NCBI RefSeq assembly: GCF_001570405.1
Contig: NZ_BBYM01000010.1
Span: forward strand, 50,909-114,908
Length of the DNA: 64,000 nt
Source: Microtetraspora niveoalba
Lineage (GTDB): Bacteria > Actinomycetota > Actinomycetes > Streptosporangiales > Streptosporangiaceae
Direction: 5' to 3'
Part shown: piece by piece, positions 51,442 through 63,630 of the stretch
Layout: the number at the start of each line of letters is the position of its first letter
Numbering within the stretch: the stretch's first letter is position 1
Translations under genes and position numbers: made by a program
Notes under the pieces: model-generated
The model's input: the letters and a program-made list of their open reading frames with translations, nothing else
What the model was told of the DNA's origin: nothing
The model's database searches: none

Positions 51442-53191
51442 GGACTACGCGCTGATCGGCGACCGGCACACCGCCGCGCTGGTGGGGCTGGACGGCTCCG
51501 TCGACTGGTTGTGCCTTCCCCGGTTCGACTCCGGCGCGTGCTTCGCCGCCCTGCTCGGCCGTCCGGAGCACGGCCGCTGGCTGATCGGCCCCGCCGACGA
51601 AAGCGGCGCTGTACGACGGGCCTACCGGGACGGCACGCTGGTGCTGGAGACGGAGTTCGCGACCGGCGACGGGCGGGTGCGGCTGACCGACTGGATGCCG
51701 CTGCGCGAGGGCGGGGCCGAGGTCGTGCGCCGGGTCGAGGGGATCTCCGGGCGGGTGCGGATGCGCTGCGAGCTGGTCCCGGCCTTCGACTACGGGCACA
51801 TCGTGCCGTGGCTGCGGCGCGAGGGCCGGCGGGTGCAGGCCTTCGCCGGCCCCGACACGCTGACGCTGACCTGCGACGTCGAGCCGTCCCTCGACGACGG
51901 CCGGGTGAGCGGGGAGTTCGAGCTGGCCGAGGGGAGCACGGCCGACTTCCACCTCGTCTGGACGCCGCTCGACCGCGAGCCGCGGGAGCCGGCGGACCTC
52001 AGCCGCTCTCTGGAGGAGACCACCCGCTGGTGGCGCGACTGGGCCGGCCGGTGCGCGTACGACGGGCCCTACCGCGACGCGGTCGTCCGCTCCCTGATCA
52101 CGTTGAAGGCGCTGACGTACGCCCCGAGCGGCGGCGTCGTCGCCGCGCCGACCACGTCGCTGCCCGAGCGGATCGGCGGCGTGCGCAACTGGGACTACCG
52201 CTACTGCTGGATCAGGGACGCCACGTTCACGCTCAAGGCCCTGCTCGAAGCCGGGTACGAGGAGGAGGCGGTGGCCTGGCGCGACTGGCTGCTGCGCGCG
52301 GTCGCCGGCCGGCCCGAGCAGGTGCAGATCCTGTACGGCGTGGCCGGGGAGCGGCGGCTCGTCGAGACCGAGCTGCCGTGGTTGCCCGGCTACGCCGGCT
52401 CGACGCCGGTGCGCGTCGGCAACTCCGCCACCGGACAGCTCCAACTGGACATGTACGGCGAGCTCATGGACGCGATGCACCAGGCCAGGCGGTACGGCAT
52501 CGCGCCGGACGACCGTGCCTGGGAGGTCCAGCGCGACCTGCTGGAGTTCCTGGAGTCCAACTGGCGGCGGCCGGACCGGGGCATCTGGGAGATCCGCGGG
52601 CCCGCCCGCCAGTTCACCTTCTCCAAGGTGATGGCGTGGGTGGCGGCGGACCGGGCGGTGCGGGCCACCGAGCGTCTCGGGCTGCAAGGCCCGGTGGACC
52701 GCTGGCGGCGGCTCCGCGAGGACATCTTCACCGAGGTCTGCGCCAAAGGGTACGACGCCGAACGCCGGACCTTCACCCAGTACTACGGCGGAAAGGACCT
52801 GGACGCGGCGCTGCTGCGGATGGCGCCCGTCGGCTTCCTCCCCGCGGACGACGAGCGGATGCGCGGGACCGTGGCCGCCATCGAGTCCGACCTGGACCAC
52901 AGGGGCCTGCTGCGGCGCTACGACAGCGACTCGGAGGTGGACGGCCTGCCGCCGGGCGAGTCGGCGTTCCTCGCGTGCAGCTTCTGGCTGGCGGACAACT
53001 ACCTGCTGCAGGGCAGGGTCCGCGAGGCCGGGACGCTCTTCGAGCGGCTGCTCGGCCTGCGCAACGACGTGGGCCTGCTGTCGGAGGAGTACGAGCCGGA
53101 CGAGGGGCGGATGACCGGCAACTTCCCGCAGGCGCTCTCGCACATACCGCTCGTCGGCACCGCGCTCGGCCTCGCCCGCGCCTCCGCGTAA
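51425..53191 (+). CDS. Glycoside hydrolase family 15 enzyme (glucoamylase/trehalase type)
   Basis: 588 residues. The N-terminal beta-sandwich starts IEDYALIGDRHTAALVGLDGS, the usual GH15 bacterial start. The (alpha/alpha)6 barrel contains NWDYRYCWIRDATFTL and the catalytic Glu in LLSEEYEPDEGRMTGNFPQA. No signal peptide is present, so it acts on cytosolic alpha-glucosides such as trehalose. It overlaps the enolase-type gene by 17 bp and ends the operon. Confidence 0.92.
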   Translation: MPRAIEDYALIGDRHTAALVGLDGSVDWLCLPRFDSGACFAALLGRPEHGRWLIGPADESGAVRRAYRDGTLVLETEFATGDGRVRLTDWMPLREGGAEVVRRVEGISGRVRMRCELVPAFDYGHIVPWLRREGRRVQAFAGPDTLTLTCDVEPSLDDGRVSGEFELAEGSTADFHLVWTPLDREPREPADLSRSLEETTRWWRDWAGRCAYDGPYRDAVVRSLITLKALTYAPSGGVVAAPTTSLPERIGGVRNWDYRYCWIRDATFTLKALLEAGYEEEAVAWRDWLLRAVAGRPEQVQILYGVAGERRLVETELPWLPGYAGSTPVRVGNSATGQLQLDMYGELMDAMHQARRYGIAPDDRAWEVQRDLLEFLESNWRRPDRGIWEIRGPARQFTFSKVMAWVAADRAVRATERLGLQGPVDRWRRLREDIFTEVCAKGYDAERRTFTQYYGGKDLDAALLRMAPVGFLPADDERMRGTVAAIESDLDHRGLLRRYDSDSEVDGLPPGESAFLACSFWLADNYLLQGRVREAGTLFERLLGLRNDVGLLSEEYEPDEGRMTGNFPQALSHIPLVGTALGLARASA

Positions 53192-53278
53192 CCGGCCGGG
53201 AACAGAAGCCTCCGCTTAGCCGACCGGGAACAGAACACGCGCCCCGCGTGATCGAGGCGCGTGCCGGCGGCGCCGAAC

Positions 53279-53323
53279 CGGGGCCCGGCGGCGAGCGCCG
53301 GACCCCGATGGCATCCCTTTTTT
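53279..53323 (+). terminator. Terminator of the four-gene operon
   Basis: Arms CGGGGCCCGGCG and CGCCGGACCCCG (one mismatch) enclose a 5-nt loop. Eleven bases later comes TTTTTT at 53318-53323. It is 88 bp past the GH15 stop. Confidence 0.8.
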
Positions 53324-53389
53324 CCTAGGAGTCATCCCAGGTCGTGTTCTCCCTGAGAGGGGATCTCCCGCTGTGGGCCCAGGTCGTGT

Positions 53390-53421
53390 CCACGGATCTC
53401 CGCCGTGGCGAGGATCCGTGG
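53390..53421 (-). terminator. Terminator of the secreted trypsin-like protein gene
   Basis: A perfect 9-bp stem (CCACGGATC / GATCCGTGG) with a 14-nt loop lies 9 bp past the minus-strand stop. CCCAGGTCGTGT is duplicated just beside it. Confidence 0.65.
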
Positions 53422-53430
53422 GGACACTTC

Positions 53431-54984
53431 CTAGACGATCGAACCGGACCAGACGTTGGCGGCCTGCTTGTAGACGCCGTACGTCTCCCCGTCGAAGTAC
53501 GGGGACATGCTGGTGTCGATCCGCTTGTTGCCGTCACGGTCCGCGACGGCGATGGTCACGCCGTTGAGGTAGCCGAGGCGGCGGTTGTTCTTGTAGTTGA
53601 GCAGCCACGCCGAGCCGAGCGAGCCCTCACCGGTGAAGGACGACTTCACGCCGACGAGCTCCTCGCCCTTGATGGCCGGGGCCTTGGCGGCGAACGTCTT
53701 GCCGTACGACCACTTGAGCGTCTGGCCGGTGTAGGCGTGGTTGCCGTCCGGGTGGGAGCCGCTCGGGTAGCCGAAGACGAAGACGTTCTTGCCGACCTTC
53801 TGGTTGTAGGCCAGGCCCTGGCCGCCGACGTTGTCGCCCAGGCGGCCGGCGTTGGAGACGCTGCGGATGTAGTAGTGGTCCTTGTAGTACTTCTCCTTGC
53901 TGGAGGTCTTGATCCAGCGCTTGAGGAAGTACTGCTTCTTGTACGCCTCGACGTAGCGCTTGCCGCGCACGATCTTGAGGTCGCCCAGGAAGTTCTTGTC
54001 CCTGCGCAGCTTGTGGTACTCGATCATGGAGATCCGGTTCCACTGGTCGCTGCTGTTGCCGCACCAGGACGGGCACTTCTCGCCGTTCTTCATGGCGTTG
54101 GTGCCGTTCGGGGCCGCCTTGTAGGTCTTGGCGTCCACCTCGACGGCGGTCAGCTTGATGCCGTCGATGCCCTTGGTGTAGTACTCCTCGTGCTTGGCGT
54201 GGCCGTCGGCGGGCGGGTCCACCTCCACGCTCTCGGGGTCGAGCACCTTCTTCCAGTACGGTCCGCCCTCGGTGTACTTCTCGGCGAACTCGGCGGCGCT
54301 GACCTCCTCGGAGAGGATCTGCTTGTCGCCGGTGTAGGCGTCGTAGGTCTTCTTGTCGACTTCCTTGTCACCGGCCAGCTTGATGCCGTTGTAGACGGTG
54401 ACGAACGCGTAGTCGCGGTCGCCGTCCTCGTAGACGTCGAAGTCGTAGTGCGTGAACGCCTGCTTGCCGACGTAGATGCCCCACGGGGTCTTGCCCTGGT
54501 AGTAGCCGGGCACGAAGACCCACTTGTCGAGGGTGGCCTTGTTGCTCACGGTGTCGTACACGCAGTGGCCGGCGGTGGCGACCAGGTTGCGGTACTTCGA
54601 CTGCACGGAGGTGGCGGTGCACCAGTGCGGCTTGTTGTCGGCGCCGAGGAAGAACACCTTGCCGGTGGTCTTGGGCAGGTTGACGTTCTTGGACTTCGAG
54701 GACGACTTCTTCTCGTCCCCGATGGCGGGGACCGTACCGGCCTTGCTGCTCGCGGACGGTCCGCCGGTCGAGATGTGCTTGGCCGAGACGGTGGTCTCGA
54801 CGTTGTACGGCGTGGCCTGCTTCAGCATCTGCGCCGACCAGAAGAAGGCGACCTGCTGTGCGGCCTGAGAGGTCCCGGCCAGCGTCTCCTTGACGCTGTA
54901 GCCGCCCGCCTGGGCCGGGGAGGCCACCAGTCCGGCGGCCAGGAGGCCGGTGAGGGTTCCGCCGATGGCGAGGGTGCGCTTCAA
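53431..54984 (-). CDS. Secreted trypsin-like protein, nucleophile apparently replaced
   Basis: 517 residues. A signal peptide (about 1-26, ending SPAQA) and a Lys/Ser-rich propeptide-like segment come first. The chymotrypsin-fold core has the catalytic His in LVATAGHCVYD and an Asp in DRDYAFVTV. Where relatives have G-x-SGG-PW, this protein has TGEGSLGSAWLL, so Leu occupies the usual Ser position in the straightforward alignment. A Lys/Tyr-rich insertion of about 150 residues (KKTYDAYTGDKQILSEE...KEKYYKDHYYIR) separates the two halves. It is probably secreted. It may be a binding protein rather than a protease, unless the neighbouring Ser substitutes. Confidence 0.78.
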   Translation of the reverse strand: MKRTLAIGGTLTGLLAAGLVASPAQAGGYSVKETLAGTSQAAQQVAFFWSAQMLKQATPYNVETTVSAKHISTGGPSASSKAGTVPAIGDEKKSSSKSKNVNLPKTTGKVFFLGADNKPHWCTATSVQSKYRNLVATAGHCVYDTVSNKATLDKWVFVPGYYQGKTPWGIYVGKQAFTHYDFDVYEDGDRDYAFVTVYNGIKLAGDKEVDKKTYDAYTGDKQILSEEVSAAEFAEKYTEGGPYWKKVLDPESVEVDPPADGHAKHEEYYTKGIDGIKLTAVEVDAKTYKAAPNGTNAMKNGEKCPSWCGNSSDQWNRISMIEYHKLRRDKNFLGDLKIVRGKRYVEAYKKQYFLKRWIKTSSKEKYYKDHYYIRSVSNAGRLGDNVGGQGLAYNQKVGKNVFVFGYPSGSHPDGNHAYTGQTLKWSYGKTFAAKAPAIKGEELVGVKSSFTGEGSLGSAWLLNYKNNRRLGYLNGVTIAVADRDGNKRIDTSMSPYFDGETYGVYKQAANVWSGSIV

Positions 54985-55157
54985 GGGAAAAGCTCCTTGG
55001 GCTGTCGTGGGACGTCATCTGCGCCCCATCCGTCAGTTAAGGACAGGTCAAGAACCTACAAGCCACACCAACTGCCCGTAAGGCTGTTTGAGGTCATCGT
55101 TTGCGCAGGTCGGACGAGTGACCATTTCGTTATCCAAAAGACGATCAGTTCGAGACA
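54985..55157. other. Leader region of the trypsin-like protein gene
   Basis: This stretch holds the minus-strand ribosome site (GGAGC before the start) and presumably the promoter. It is locally AT-richer than the rest. No gene is supported. Confidence 0.4.
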
Positions 55158-55184
55158 ATGGCATTTGACCAGGTCAGATGCCAT
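55158..55184. promoter_or_regulatory. 27-bp near-perfect palindrome upstream of the secreted protein gene
   Basis: Arms ATGGCATTTGACC and GGTCAGATGCCAT (12 of 13 pairs) are centred on an A at 55171, about 175 bp upstream of the trypsin-like gene start. The inner TGACC-A-GGTCA is itself perfect. No T-run follows, so an operator is likelier than a terminator. Confidence 0.65.
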
Positions 55185-55513
55185 ATTTGGCACTACCTCA
55201 TGACCGGCCCTCGCTTCGGCAGTCAGGGCGCGAACTGTGACGTGAATCACATAAAGAAGATGGCACGGATTTCGCCTTGGAACCGTCTAAATCGGCCGCG
55301 CTGCGGCGAGCGCCCCCTGAACGATCTCTGGGAGCGCCGCACACAACACCCACCCGGTCACTGTGCGACATCACTCATGCCGGTTCGGTAACCAACGAAG
55401 GGGTGCGGCGCCTCTCACACCGGTACGGGCACTTCCACCTTGGACTCGAATGTCGGGCGAGGAGGAGAACGGGCGGCGCCTGAGGCGGAGGGCCCGGGAC
55501 GGGCGGCCGGAGC
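55185..55513. other. Gene-free spacer
   Basis: This stretch lies between the palindrome and the end of the MFS gene. Short frames on both strands have no ribosome site or domain. A GTGACGTGAATCACAT dyad-like element lies near 55238-55253. Nothing else is seen. Confidence 0.35.
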
Positions 55514-56800
55514 CTAGGCGCCGGCCTCCGCGGGGGCGGCGTCCGGCGCGGGGGCGGCGTCCGGCGCGGCCTCCTCGATCGGCGCGCGCAGACCGCGTAC
55601 GCCGGGGGAGAGCAGCGCGAGCAGGGAGACGGAGGCGACGATCGCCGCGCAGCCGAGCAGCGCCGGGCGCGGACCGACCGCGACGGCGACCGGGCCGGCC
55701 AGCAGCAGGCCGATCGGGCCGAACATCAGCGAGCCCAGCGCGTCGTACGAGCTGACCCGCGACAGCGCCTCCGGCGGCACCTCCCGCTGCATCGTGGTGT
55801 TCCACAACACGCCGAAGATGTCGAAGCAGATGCCCATCACGACCGCCGCCGCCACCACTGTCCACAGCGGAGCCGCCGACCCGAGCAGCAGGTACGGCAG
55901 AGCAGTCGGCAGGGTGAGCAGGGTCGCGACCAGGATGGGACGGCGCGGCCGCAGCCGCAGGGTCACCAGGATGCCGGCGATCATGCCGACGGCCTCGCCC
56001 GCGAGGACCGCCGACCAGGCCGGCGCCCCGCCCAGGCTCTGCTTGGCCACCAGCGGCCCGAGCACGCCGTGGGCGGCCTGCATCGCCATCACCAGGATGG
56101 AGAACTGCGCGACCACCACCCACAGCCACTGCCGCGAGATGAACTCGCGCCAGCCCTCGCGCAGGTCGGCGAGCACCGAGTGACGTTCCGCGGCGGAACG
56201 TTCCGCGGGGGTGAGACGCAGCGCGCTCACCAGCACGGCCGCCGTCGTGAACATCGCGCCGCTGACCACGAGCGACCAGCCGGCGCCGAGCAGGACCACC
56301 GCCGCTCCGCTCAGGACGAGCCCGGCGACCCGCGAGATGTTGGTGCCGAGCCCGAGCAGGGCGTTCGCCGTCTGCAGCCGCTCGGCGGGGACGACGTCGG
56401 GCACGACCCCGGTCAGCGCGGGAAAGAAGATCGCGGTCGCGACGCCGCTGACGGCCGCCGCCGTCACCAGACCGGGAAGCGGCGTCCATCCGGTGAGCAT
56501 CATCGCGGCGAGGCAGAAGTACGCCGCCGCGTTGAGCCCCTCACCCGCCATCATCACGCGGTGCCGGGGGAACCGGTCCGCGATGACGCCGCCGACCAGC
56601 ATGAACGCCACCATCGGCAGCGCCTCGGCGGTGAGGACCATCGACAGCGTGGTGGGGGTCGCTCCCGGCAGCGCGAGCACGCCGAAGGCGAGGGCGACGG
56701 GGGCGAAGCCGGTGCCGAGCACCGAGATCGTACGCGCGGCGAGCAGCAGGGCGAAGCGCCGATCCCGGAGCATGCCGAGATCGCGACGGACGTTGTGCAC
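55514..56800 (-). CDS. MFS transporter of the MFS_3/EntS-like group
   Basis: 428 residues and about twelve membrane helices. The start RRFALLLAARTISVLGTGFAPV and motif ALPGATPTTLSMVLTAEALP, then GGVIADRFPRHRVMM, are typical of the EntS-like group, which exports siderophores or macrolides. The C-terminus is an Ala/Pro/Asp repeat (APDAAPAPDAAPAEAGA). GTG at 56800 is chosen because GAGGAG lies 5 nt upstream; the frame continues further without one. No siderophore gene is nearby, so the substrate is open. Confidence 0.87.
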   Translation of the reverse strand: MHNVRRDLGMLRDRRFALLLAARTISVLGTGFAPVALAFGVLALPGATPTTLSMVLTAEALPMVAFMLVGGVIADRFPRHRVMMAGEGLNAAAYFCLAAMMLTGWTPLPGLVTAAAVSGVATAIFFPALTGVVPDVVPAERLQTANALLGLGTNISRVAGLVLSGAAVVLLGAGWSLVVSGAMFTTAAVLVSALRLTPAERSAAERHSVLADLREGWREFISRQWLWVVVAQFSILVMAMQAAHGVLGPLVAKQSLGGAPAWSAVLAGEAVGMIAGILVTLRLRPRRPILVATLLTLPTALPYLLLGSAAPLWTVVAAAVVMGICFDIFGVLWNTTMQREVPPEALSRVSSYDALGSLMFGPIGLLLAGPVAVAVGPRPALLGCAAIVASVSLLALLSPGVRGLRAPIEEAAPDAAPAPDAAPAEAGA

Positions 56801-60383
<3,583 letters not shown>

Positions 60384-60390
60384 TCACTGA

Positions 60391-60422
60391 GCGGTGGGCG
60401 GTCACGGGGGACCGCCCACCGC
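60391..60422 (+). terminator. Terminator of the double metallopeptidase gene
   Basis: A perfect 13-bp inverted repeat (GCGGTGGGCGGTC / GACCGCCCACCGC) with a 6-nt loop begins 7 bp after the stop. Confidence 0.85.
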
Positions 60423-60524
60423 TTCACTCTCCGAATCTGAAATGTCACGCTCCAAACGAAACAGATCGTTATTTCGTGACGTGGCTTGATTGCACAGACA
60501 ACACAAGCGCCGTACTTTCCGGCT

Positions 60525-61484
60525 ATGGATCTGGAGCTGCGTCACCTGAAAATCGTGACCGCGGTAGCGGAGGCGGGAAGCATCACCAAGGCCGCGACGC
60601 TGCTCGGCCTCGCCCAGCCCGCACTGACCGCGCAGCTCAAGCGGATCGAGCGCACGCTCGGCGGCGCTCTCTTCGAGCGCGACCGTTACGGCGCCCGCCC
60701 CACGCCCCTCGGCGAACTGGTCCTCAGCCGCGCCCGCGTGGTCCTGCCCGCGGTGCGGGAGCTCCAGGAAGAGGCGGTTCGGTTCGCCAACACGTACGAC
60801 GGCATCACCTGCTTCCGCATGGGCGCCACCAACGGACCGATCCTCGGCGGCCTCGTCGCCCGGCTGACCACGAGCTGCCCCGAGACCCCGGTGAACACCT
60901 ACACCTCGTGGTCCGCGCGGGAGCTGACCGGGATGCTGGCCACCGGCCGCCTGGACTTCGCGCTCGTCGGCACCTGCGGGGAGAGTCCGCCCCCTTCAGG
61001 CGACCCCGTGTTGTGGAGCACCGTCGGCACCGTCCCGGTCTTCGTCCTGCTCGGCGAGGACCATCCGCTCGCCGGCGCGGACGAGATCGAGCTCGCCCAG
61101 CTCGCCGACGAGAGCTGGGCGGTCACCCCCGGGGACGGCTGCTTCGGCGACTGCTTCGCCGCCGCCTGCGCCCGCGTGGGCTTCACCCCGTCCACCATGT
61201 ACGAGACCGACCTGGCCACCTGCATCTACCTCGCCCAGCTCGGCCGCGCCGTGGTGCTCTGCCAGGCCACCTTCCAGCTCGTGCCCGGGATCGTCATGGT
61301 CCCCCTGGCCGGCGCGCCCCTGCACTGGCGGCAGCGCATCGGCTGGCACGCCGACGCCCCCGCCGCCCGGGCCGCGCCCATGATGATCGACCTCGCGATG
61401 GCCGCGCACGCCGACGCGATACAACGCAGCCCGCGATGCGCCGAATGGTTCAGGGCGAACCCGCAGTTCCACGCCATTCCATAA
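60525..61484 (+). CDS. LysR-family transcriptional regulator
   Basis: 319 residues. The N-terminal winged HTH is MDLELRHLKIVTAVAEAGSI, then TKAATLLGLAQPALTAQLKRIERTLG and LFERDRYGARPTPLGE. The effector-binding domain (about 92-300) contains unusual paired Cys (DGCFGDCFAAACA). It lies between the two genes for chitin-binding secreted proteases and reads in the same direction, so it may control one or both. The inducer is unknown. Confidence 0.92.
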   Translation: MDLELRHLKIVTAVAEAGSITKAATLLGLAQPALTAQLKRIERTLGGALFERDRYGARPTPLGELVLSRARVVLPAVRELQEEAVRFANTYDGITCFRMGATNGPILGGLVARLTTSCPETPVNTYTSWSARELTGMLATGRLDFALVGTCGESPPPSGDPVLWSTVGTVPVFVLLGEDHPLAGADEIELAQLADESWAVTPGDGCFGDCFAAACARVGFTPSTMYETDLATCIYLAQLGRAVVLCQATFQLVPGIVMVPLAGAPLHWRQRIGWHADAPAARAAPMMIDLAMAAHADAIQRSPRCAEWFRANPQFHAIP

Positions 61485-61535
61485 CACCGAGACAGGGGAA
61501 AATCGGTAGATACCCCGGATATGTGATGGCCGTTA

Positions 61536-61565
61536 CCTTGAGGGCATCCCCCACCCCCCTCAAGG
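61536..61565 (+). promoter_or_regulatory. Hairpin covering the ribosome site of the S1 protease gene
   Basis: CCTTGAGGG (61536-61544) pairs perfectly with CCCTCAAGG (61557-61565). The second arm runs into the Shine-Dalgarno AAGGAG (61563-61568). Folding would hide the first bases of the ribosome site. The loop contains the CACCCCCC motif shared with the metalloprotease leader. Confidence 0.6.
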
Positions 61566-61575
61566 AGAAAACGGC

Positions 61576-62925
61576 ATGCTCCGCAGACACTCCGTCATCG
61601 CGGGCTGCGCGCTCACCGTCGCCGCACTGGCCTTCCCCGCCACCACGGCGCTCGCACAGCCCTCGACCCCCAGCCAGGAAACGTACGCCGCCCAGCCCGC
61701 CCCGCAGCCGCCGCCCGGCGTCGCCGAGGCGATGCAGCGCGACCTCGGCCTCAGCGCCGAACAGGCGCGGACCCGCCTCGCCAACGAGCAGCGGGCCGGC
61801 CAGACCGAGGCGGCGCTGCGCGCGGGCCTCGCCGACAACTTCGGCGGCTCCTGGCTGAGCGGGCCCACCGCCTCCCTCGTGGTCGCAACCACCGACGCGA
61901 ACGCGGTGTCCGGCATCGTGGCGACGGGAGCCGAGGCCAAGGTCGTCAAGCACTCCCTCGCCTCGCTGAACGCCACCAAGGAGGCCCTCGACCGGGCCTC
62001 GGCCAAGGCCCCCGGCACCGCACCCGTCTGGTATGTGGACGTGCGGACCAACAGCGTCGTCGTGCTGTCCTCCGAGCCCGCCAAGGCCGAGGCGTTCGTC
62101 GCCGCCAGCGGCGCCGACCGCTCCCTCGTACGGGTCGAGAAGTCGGCCGAGCAGCCGCGGCCGCTCTACGACCTGCGCGGCGGCGACGCGTACTACATCG
62201 GCAGCGGCACCCGCTGCTCGATCGGCTTCCCGGTGACCCGCGGCGCCACGCAGGGATTCGTCACCGCCGGGCACTGCGGCACCACCGGCAGCTCCACCAG
62301 CGGCTACAACCGCGTCGCCCAGGGCACCTTCCAGGGCTCGTCCTTCCCGGGCAACGACTACGCCTGGGTCGCGGCCAACAGCAACTGGACCGCCCGGCCG
62401 TGGGTGTACAGCAACGGCGCCAACCTCCCCGTGCGCGGCGCGAACGTGGCGATCGAGGGCGCGTCCGTCTGCCGCTCCGGCTCGACCACCGGCTGGCACT
62501 GCGGCACGGTGCTGCAGCGCAACAGCAGCGTCACCTACCAGCAGGGCACCGTCTACGAGGTGACCCGCACCAACGTCTGCGCCGAGCCCGGCGACTCCGG
62601 CGGGTCGTTCATCTCCGGCGACCAGGCCCAGGGCGTCACCTCCGGCGGCACCGGCAACTGCGGCAGCGGCGGTGTCACCTACTTCCAGCCGGTCGGCGAG
62701 ATCCTCGCGACCTACGGCCTCACGCTGACGGTCGAGGGCGGCGGCGGCAACCCCAGCCCGAGCCCCAGCATCCCGCCCGGCGGCACCACCTGGCAGGCCG
62801 GCACGTCGTACGCGGCGGGCGCCACGGTGACCTACGGCGGCGTCTCCTACCGGTGCCTCCAGGGGCACACGTCGATTACCGGGTGGGAGCCCCCGAACGT
62901 GCCCGCCCTCTGGCAGCGGATCTGA
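61576..62925 (+). CDS. Secreted S1 protease of alpha-lytic/streptogrisin type with CBM5/12
   Basis: 449 residues. A signal peptide (about 1-28) precedes an alpha-lytic protease prodomain (about 45-205, AMQRDLGLSAEQARTRLANE and WYVDVRTNSVVV). The mature protease starts about YDLRGGDAYYIG. The catalytic triad is His 233 (TAGHCG), Asp 261 (NDYAWV) and Ser 341 (PGDSGGS). A Gly/Pro/Ser linker leads to a chitin-binding CBM5/12 (TWQAGTSYAAGATVTYGG... GWEPPNVPALWQRI), nearly the same as in the M4-M28 protein. The layout matches streptogrisin C. The strong ribosome site is partly covered by a hairpin. Confidence 0.95.
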   Translation: MLRRHSVIAGCALTVAALAFPATTALAQPSTPSQETYAAQPAPQPPPGVAEAMQRDLGLSAEQARTRLANEQRAGQTEAALRAGLADNFGGSWLSGPTASLVVATTDANAVSGIVATGAEAKVVKHSLASLNATKEALDRASAKAPGTAPVWYVDVRTNSVVVLSSEPAKAEAFVAASGADRSLVRVEKSAEQPRPLYDLRGGDAYYIGSGTRCSIGFPVTRGATQGFVTAGHCGTTGSSTSGYNRVAQGTFQGSSFPGNDYAWVAANSNWTARPWVYSNGANLPVRGANVAIEGASVCRSGSTTGWHCGTVLQRNSSVTYQQGTVYEVTRTNVCAEPGDSGGSFISGDQAQGVTSGGTGNCGSGGVTYFQPVGEILATYGLTLTVEGGGGNPSPSPSIPPGGTTWQAGTSYAAGATVTYGGVSYRCLQGHTSITGWEPPNVPALWQRI

Positions 62926-63018
62926 TCACACGAAACGGCTCGCGCCGGCCGCCGTCTCCACCGCGGCGGCCGGCCCGCCCACCTGGTACCACCAACGGTT
63001 CGAACAGTGAGGACCATC

Positions 63019-63315
63019 ATGACGATCGACGCCGTCGGCCACCTGGAGCGACTCGGCACGGAGCTGGAGCAGCGGCGCTTCGCCGTACGCGTCCGGGCCC
63101 GCGAGGGCCACGCCATGCTGAACGTCACCAACGTCGCCGCCCCCGCCCTGGCGGAGAGCGTGTTCACCGCACCGGACGAGGACGGCGACCTCTGGTTCTG
63201 GTTCCCCTGGCAGACTCCCATCGGCCCGGTGGCCGACATCACCGCGGCGGCCGACCGCATCGAGCGGGTCCTCGCCGAGGTCGGGCGTCCCGGCCGCGCC
63301 CCCGCGACTCCCTGA
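63019..63315 (+). CDS. Small hypothetical protein
   Basis: 98 residues, cytosolic. Amphipathic N-terminal helix (AVGHLERLGTELEQRRFAVR), a strand pair, and an aromatic motif DEDGDLWFWFPWQTPIGPV followed by a helix. Proteins of this size ending with FWFPW.TPIGP occur in actinomycetes beside regulatory genes; their role is unknown. ATG at 63019 has GAGGA 5 nt upstream. Confidence 0.75.
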   Translation: MTIDAVGHLERLGTELEQRRFAVRVRAREGHAMLNVTNVAAPALAESVFTAPDEDGDLWFWFPWQTPIGPVADITAAADRIERVLAEVGRPGRAPATP

Positions 63316-63399
63316 CATCAACGCCGGCGGCGCGCGCATGACACGTCACACCCGGGGTAGGCGGGGGCGACCCCGGTTGCGACGAGTCGAGGAGATGCC

Positions 63400-63609
63400 G
63401 TGGCCACCGCTGATCCCGTACATGTGAGCGAGACCCTCTCGGCCTTCCCCTATCCGGGGACCCGGGAGGACCTCGTCCGCTTCGCGAGGCGCACGGGTGC
63501 GGACGAGAGCGTCGTGACGGCGCTGACCAAGCTGCCCGCCGGGCGGTACGCGAACTCCGCCGAGGTCATGCGGGCGGTCGCCGGCGACGACACCGGCCCC
63601 GGCCGCTGA
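63400..63609 (+). CDS. DUF2795 protein
   Basis: 69 residues. The family pattern is FPYPGTREDLVRFARRTGAD followed by VVTALTKLPAGRYANSAEVM, a small helical domain of unknown function that is frequent in actinomycetes. GTG at 63400 with GAGGAG upstream. It stands alone, with a tandem repeat just after it. Confidence 0.85.
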   Translation: MATADPVHVSETLSAFPYPGTREDLVRFARRTGADESVVTALTKLPAGRYANSAEVMRAVAGDDTGPGR

Positions 63610-63630
63610 GCACCGGCGGACCCGGAGTCC

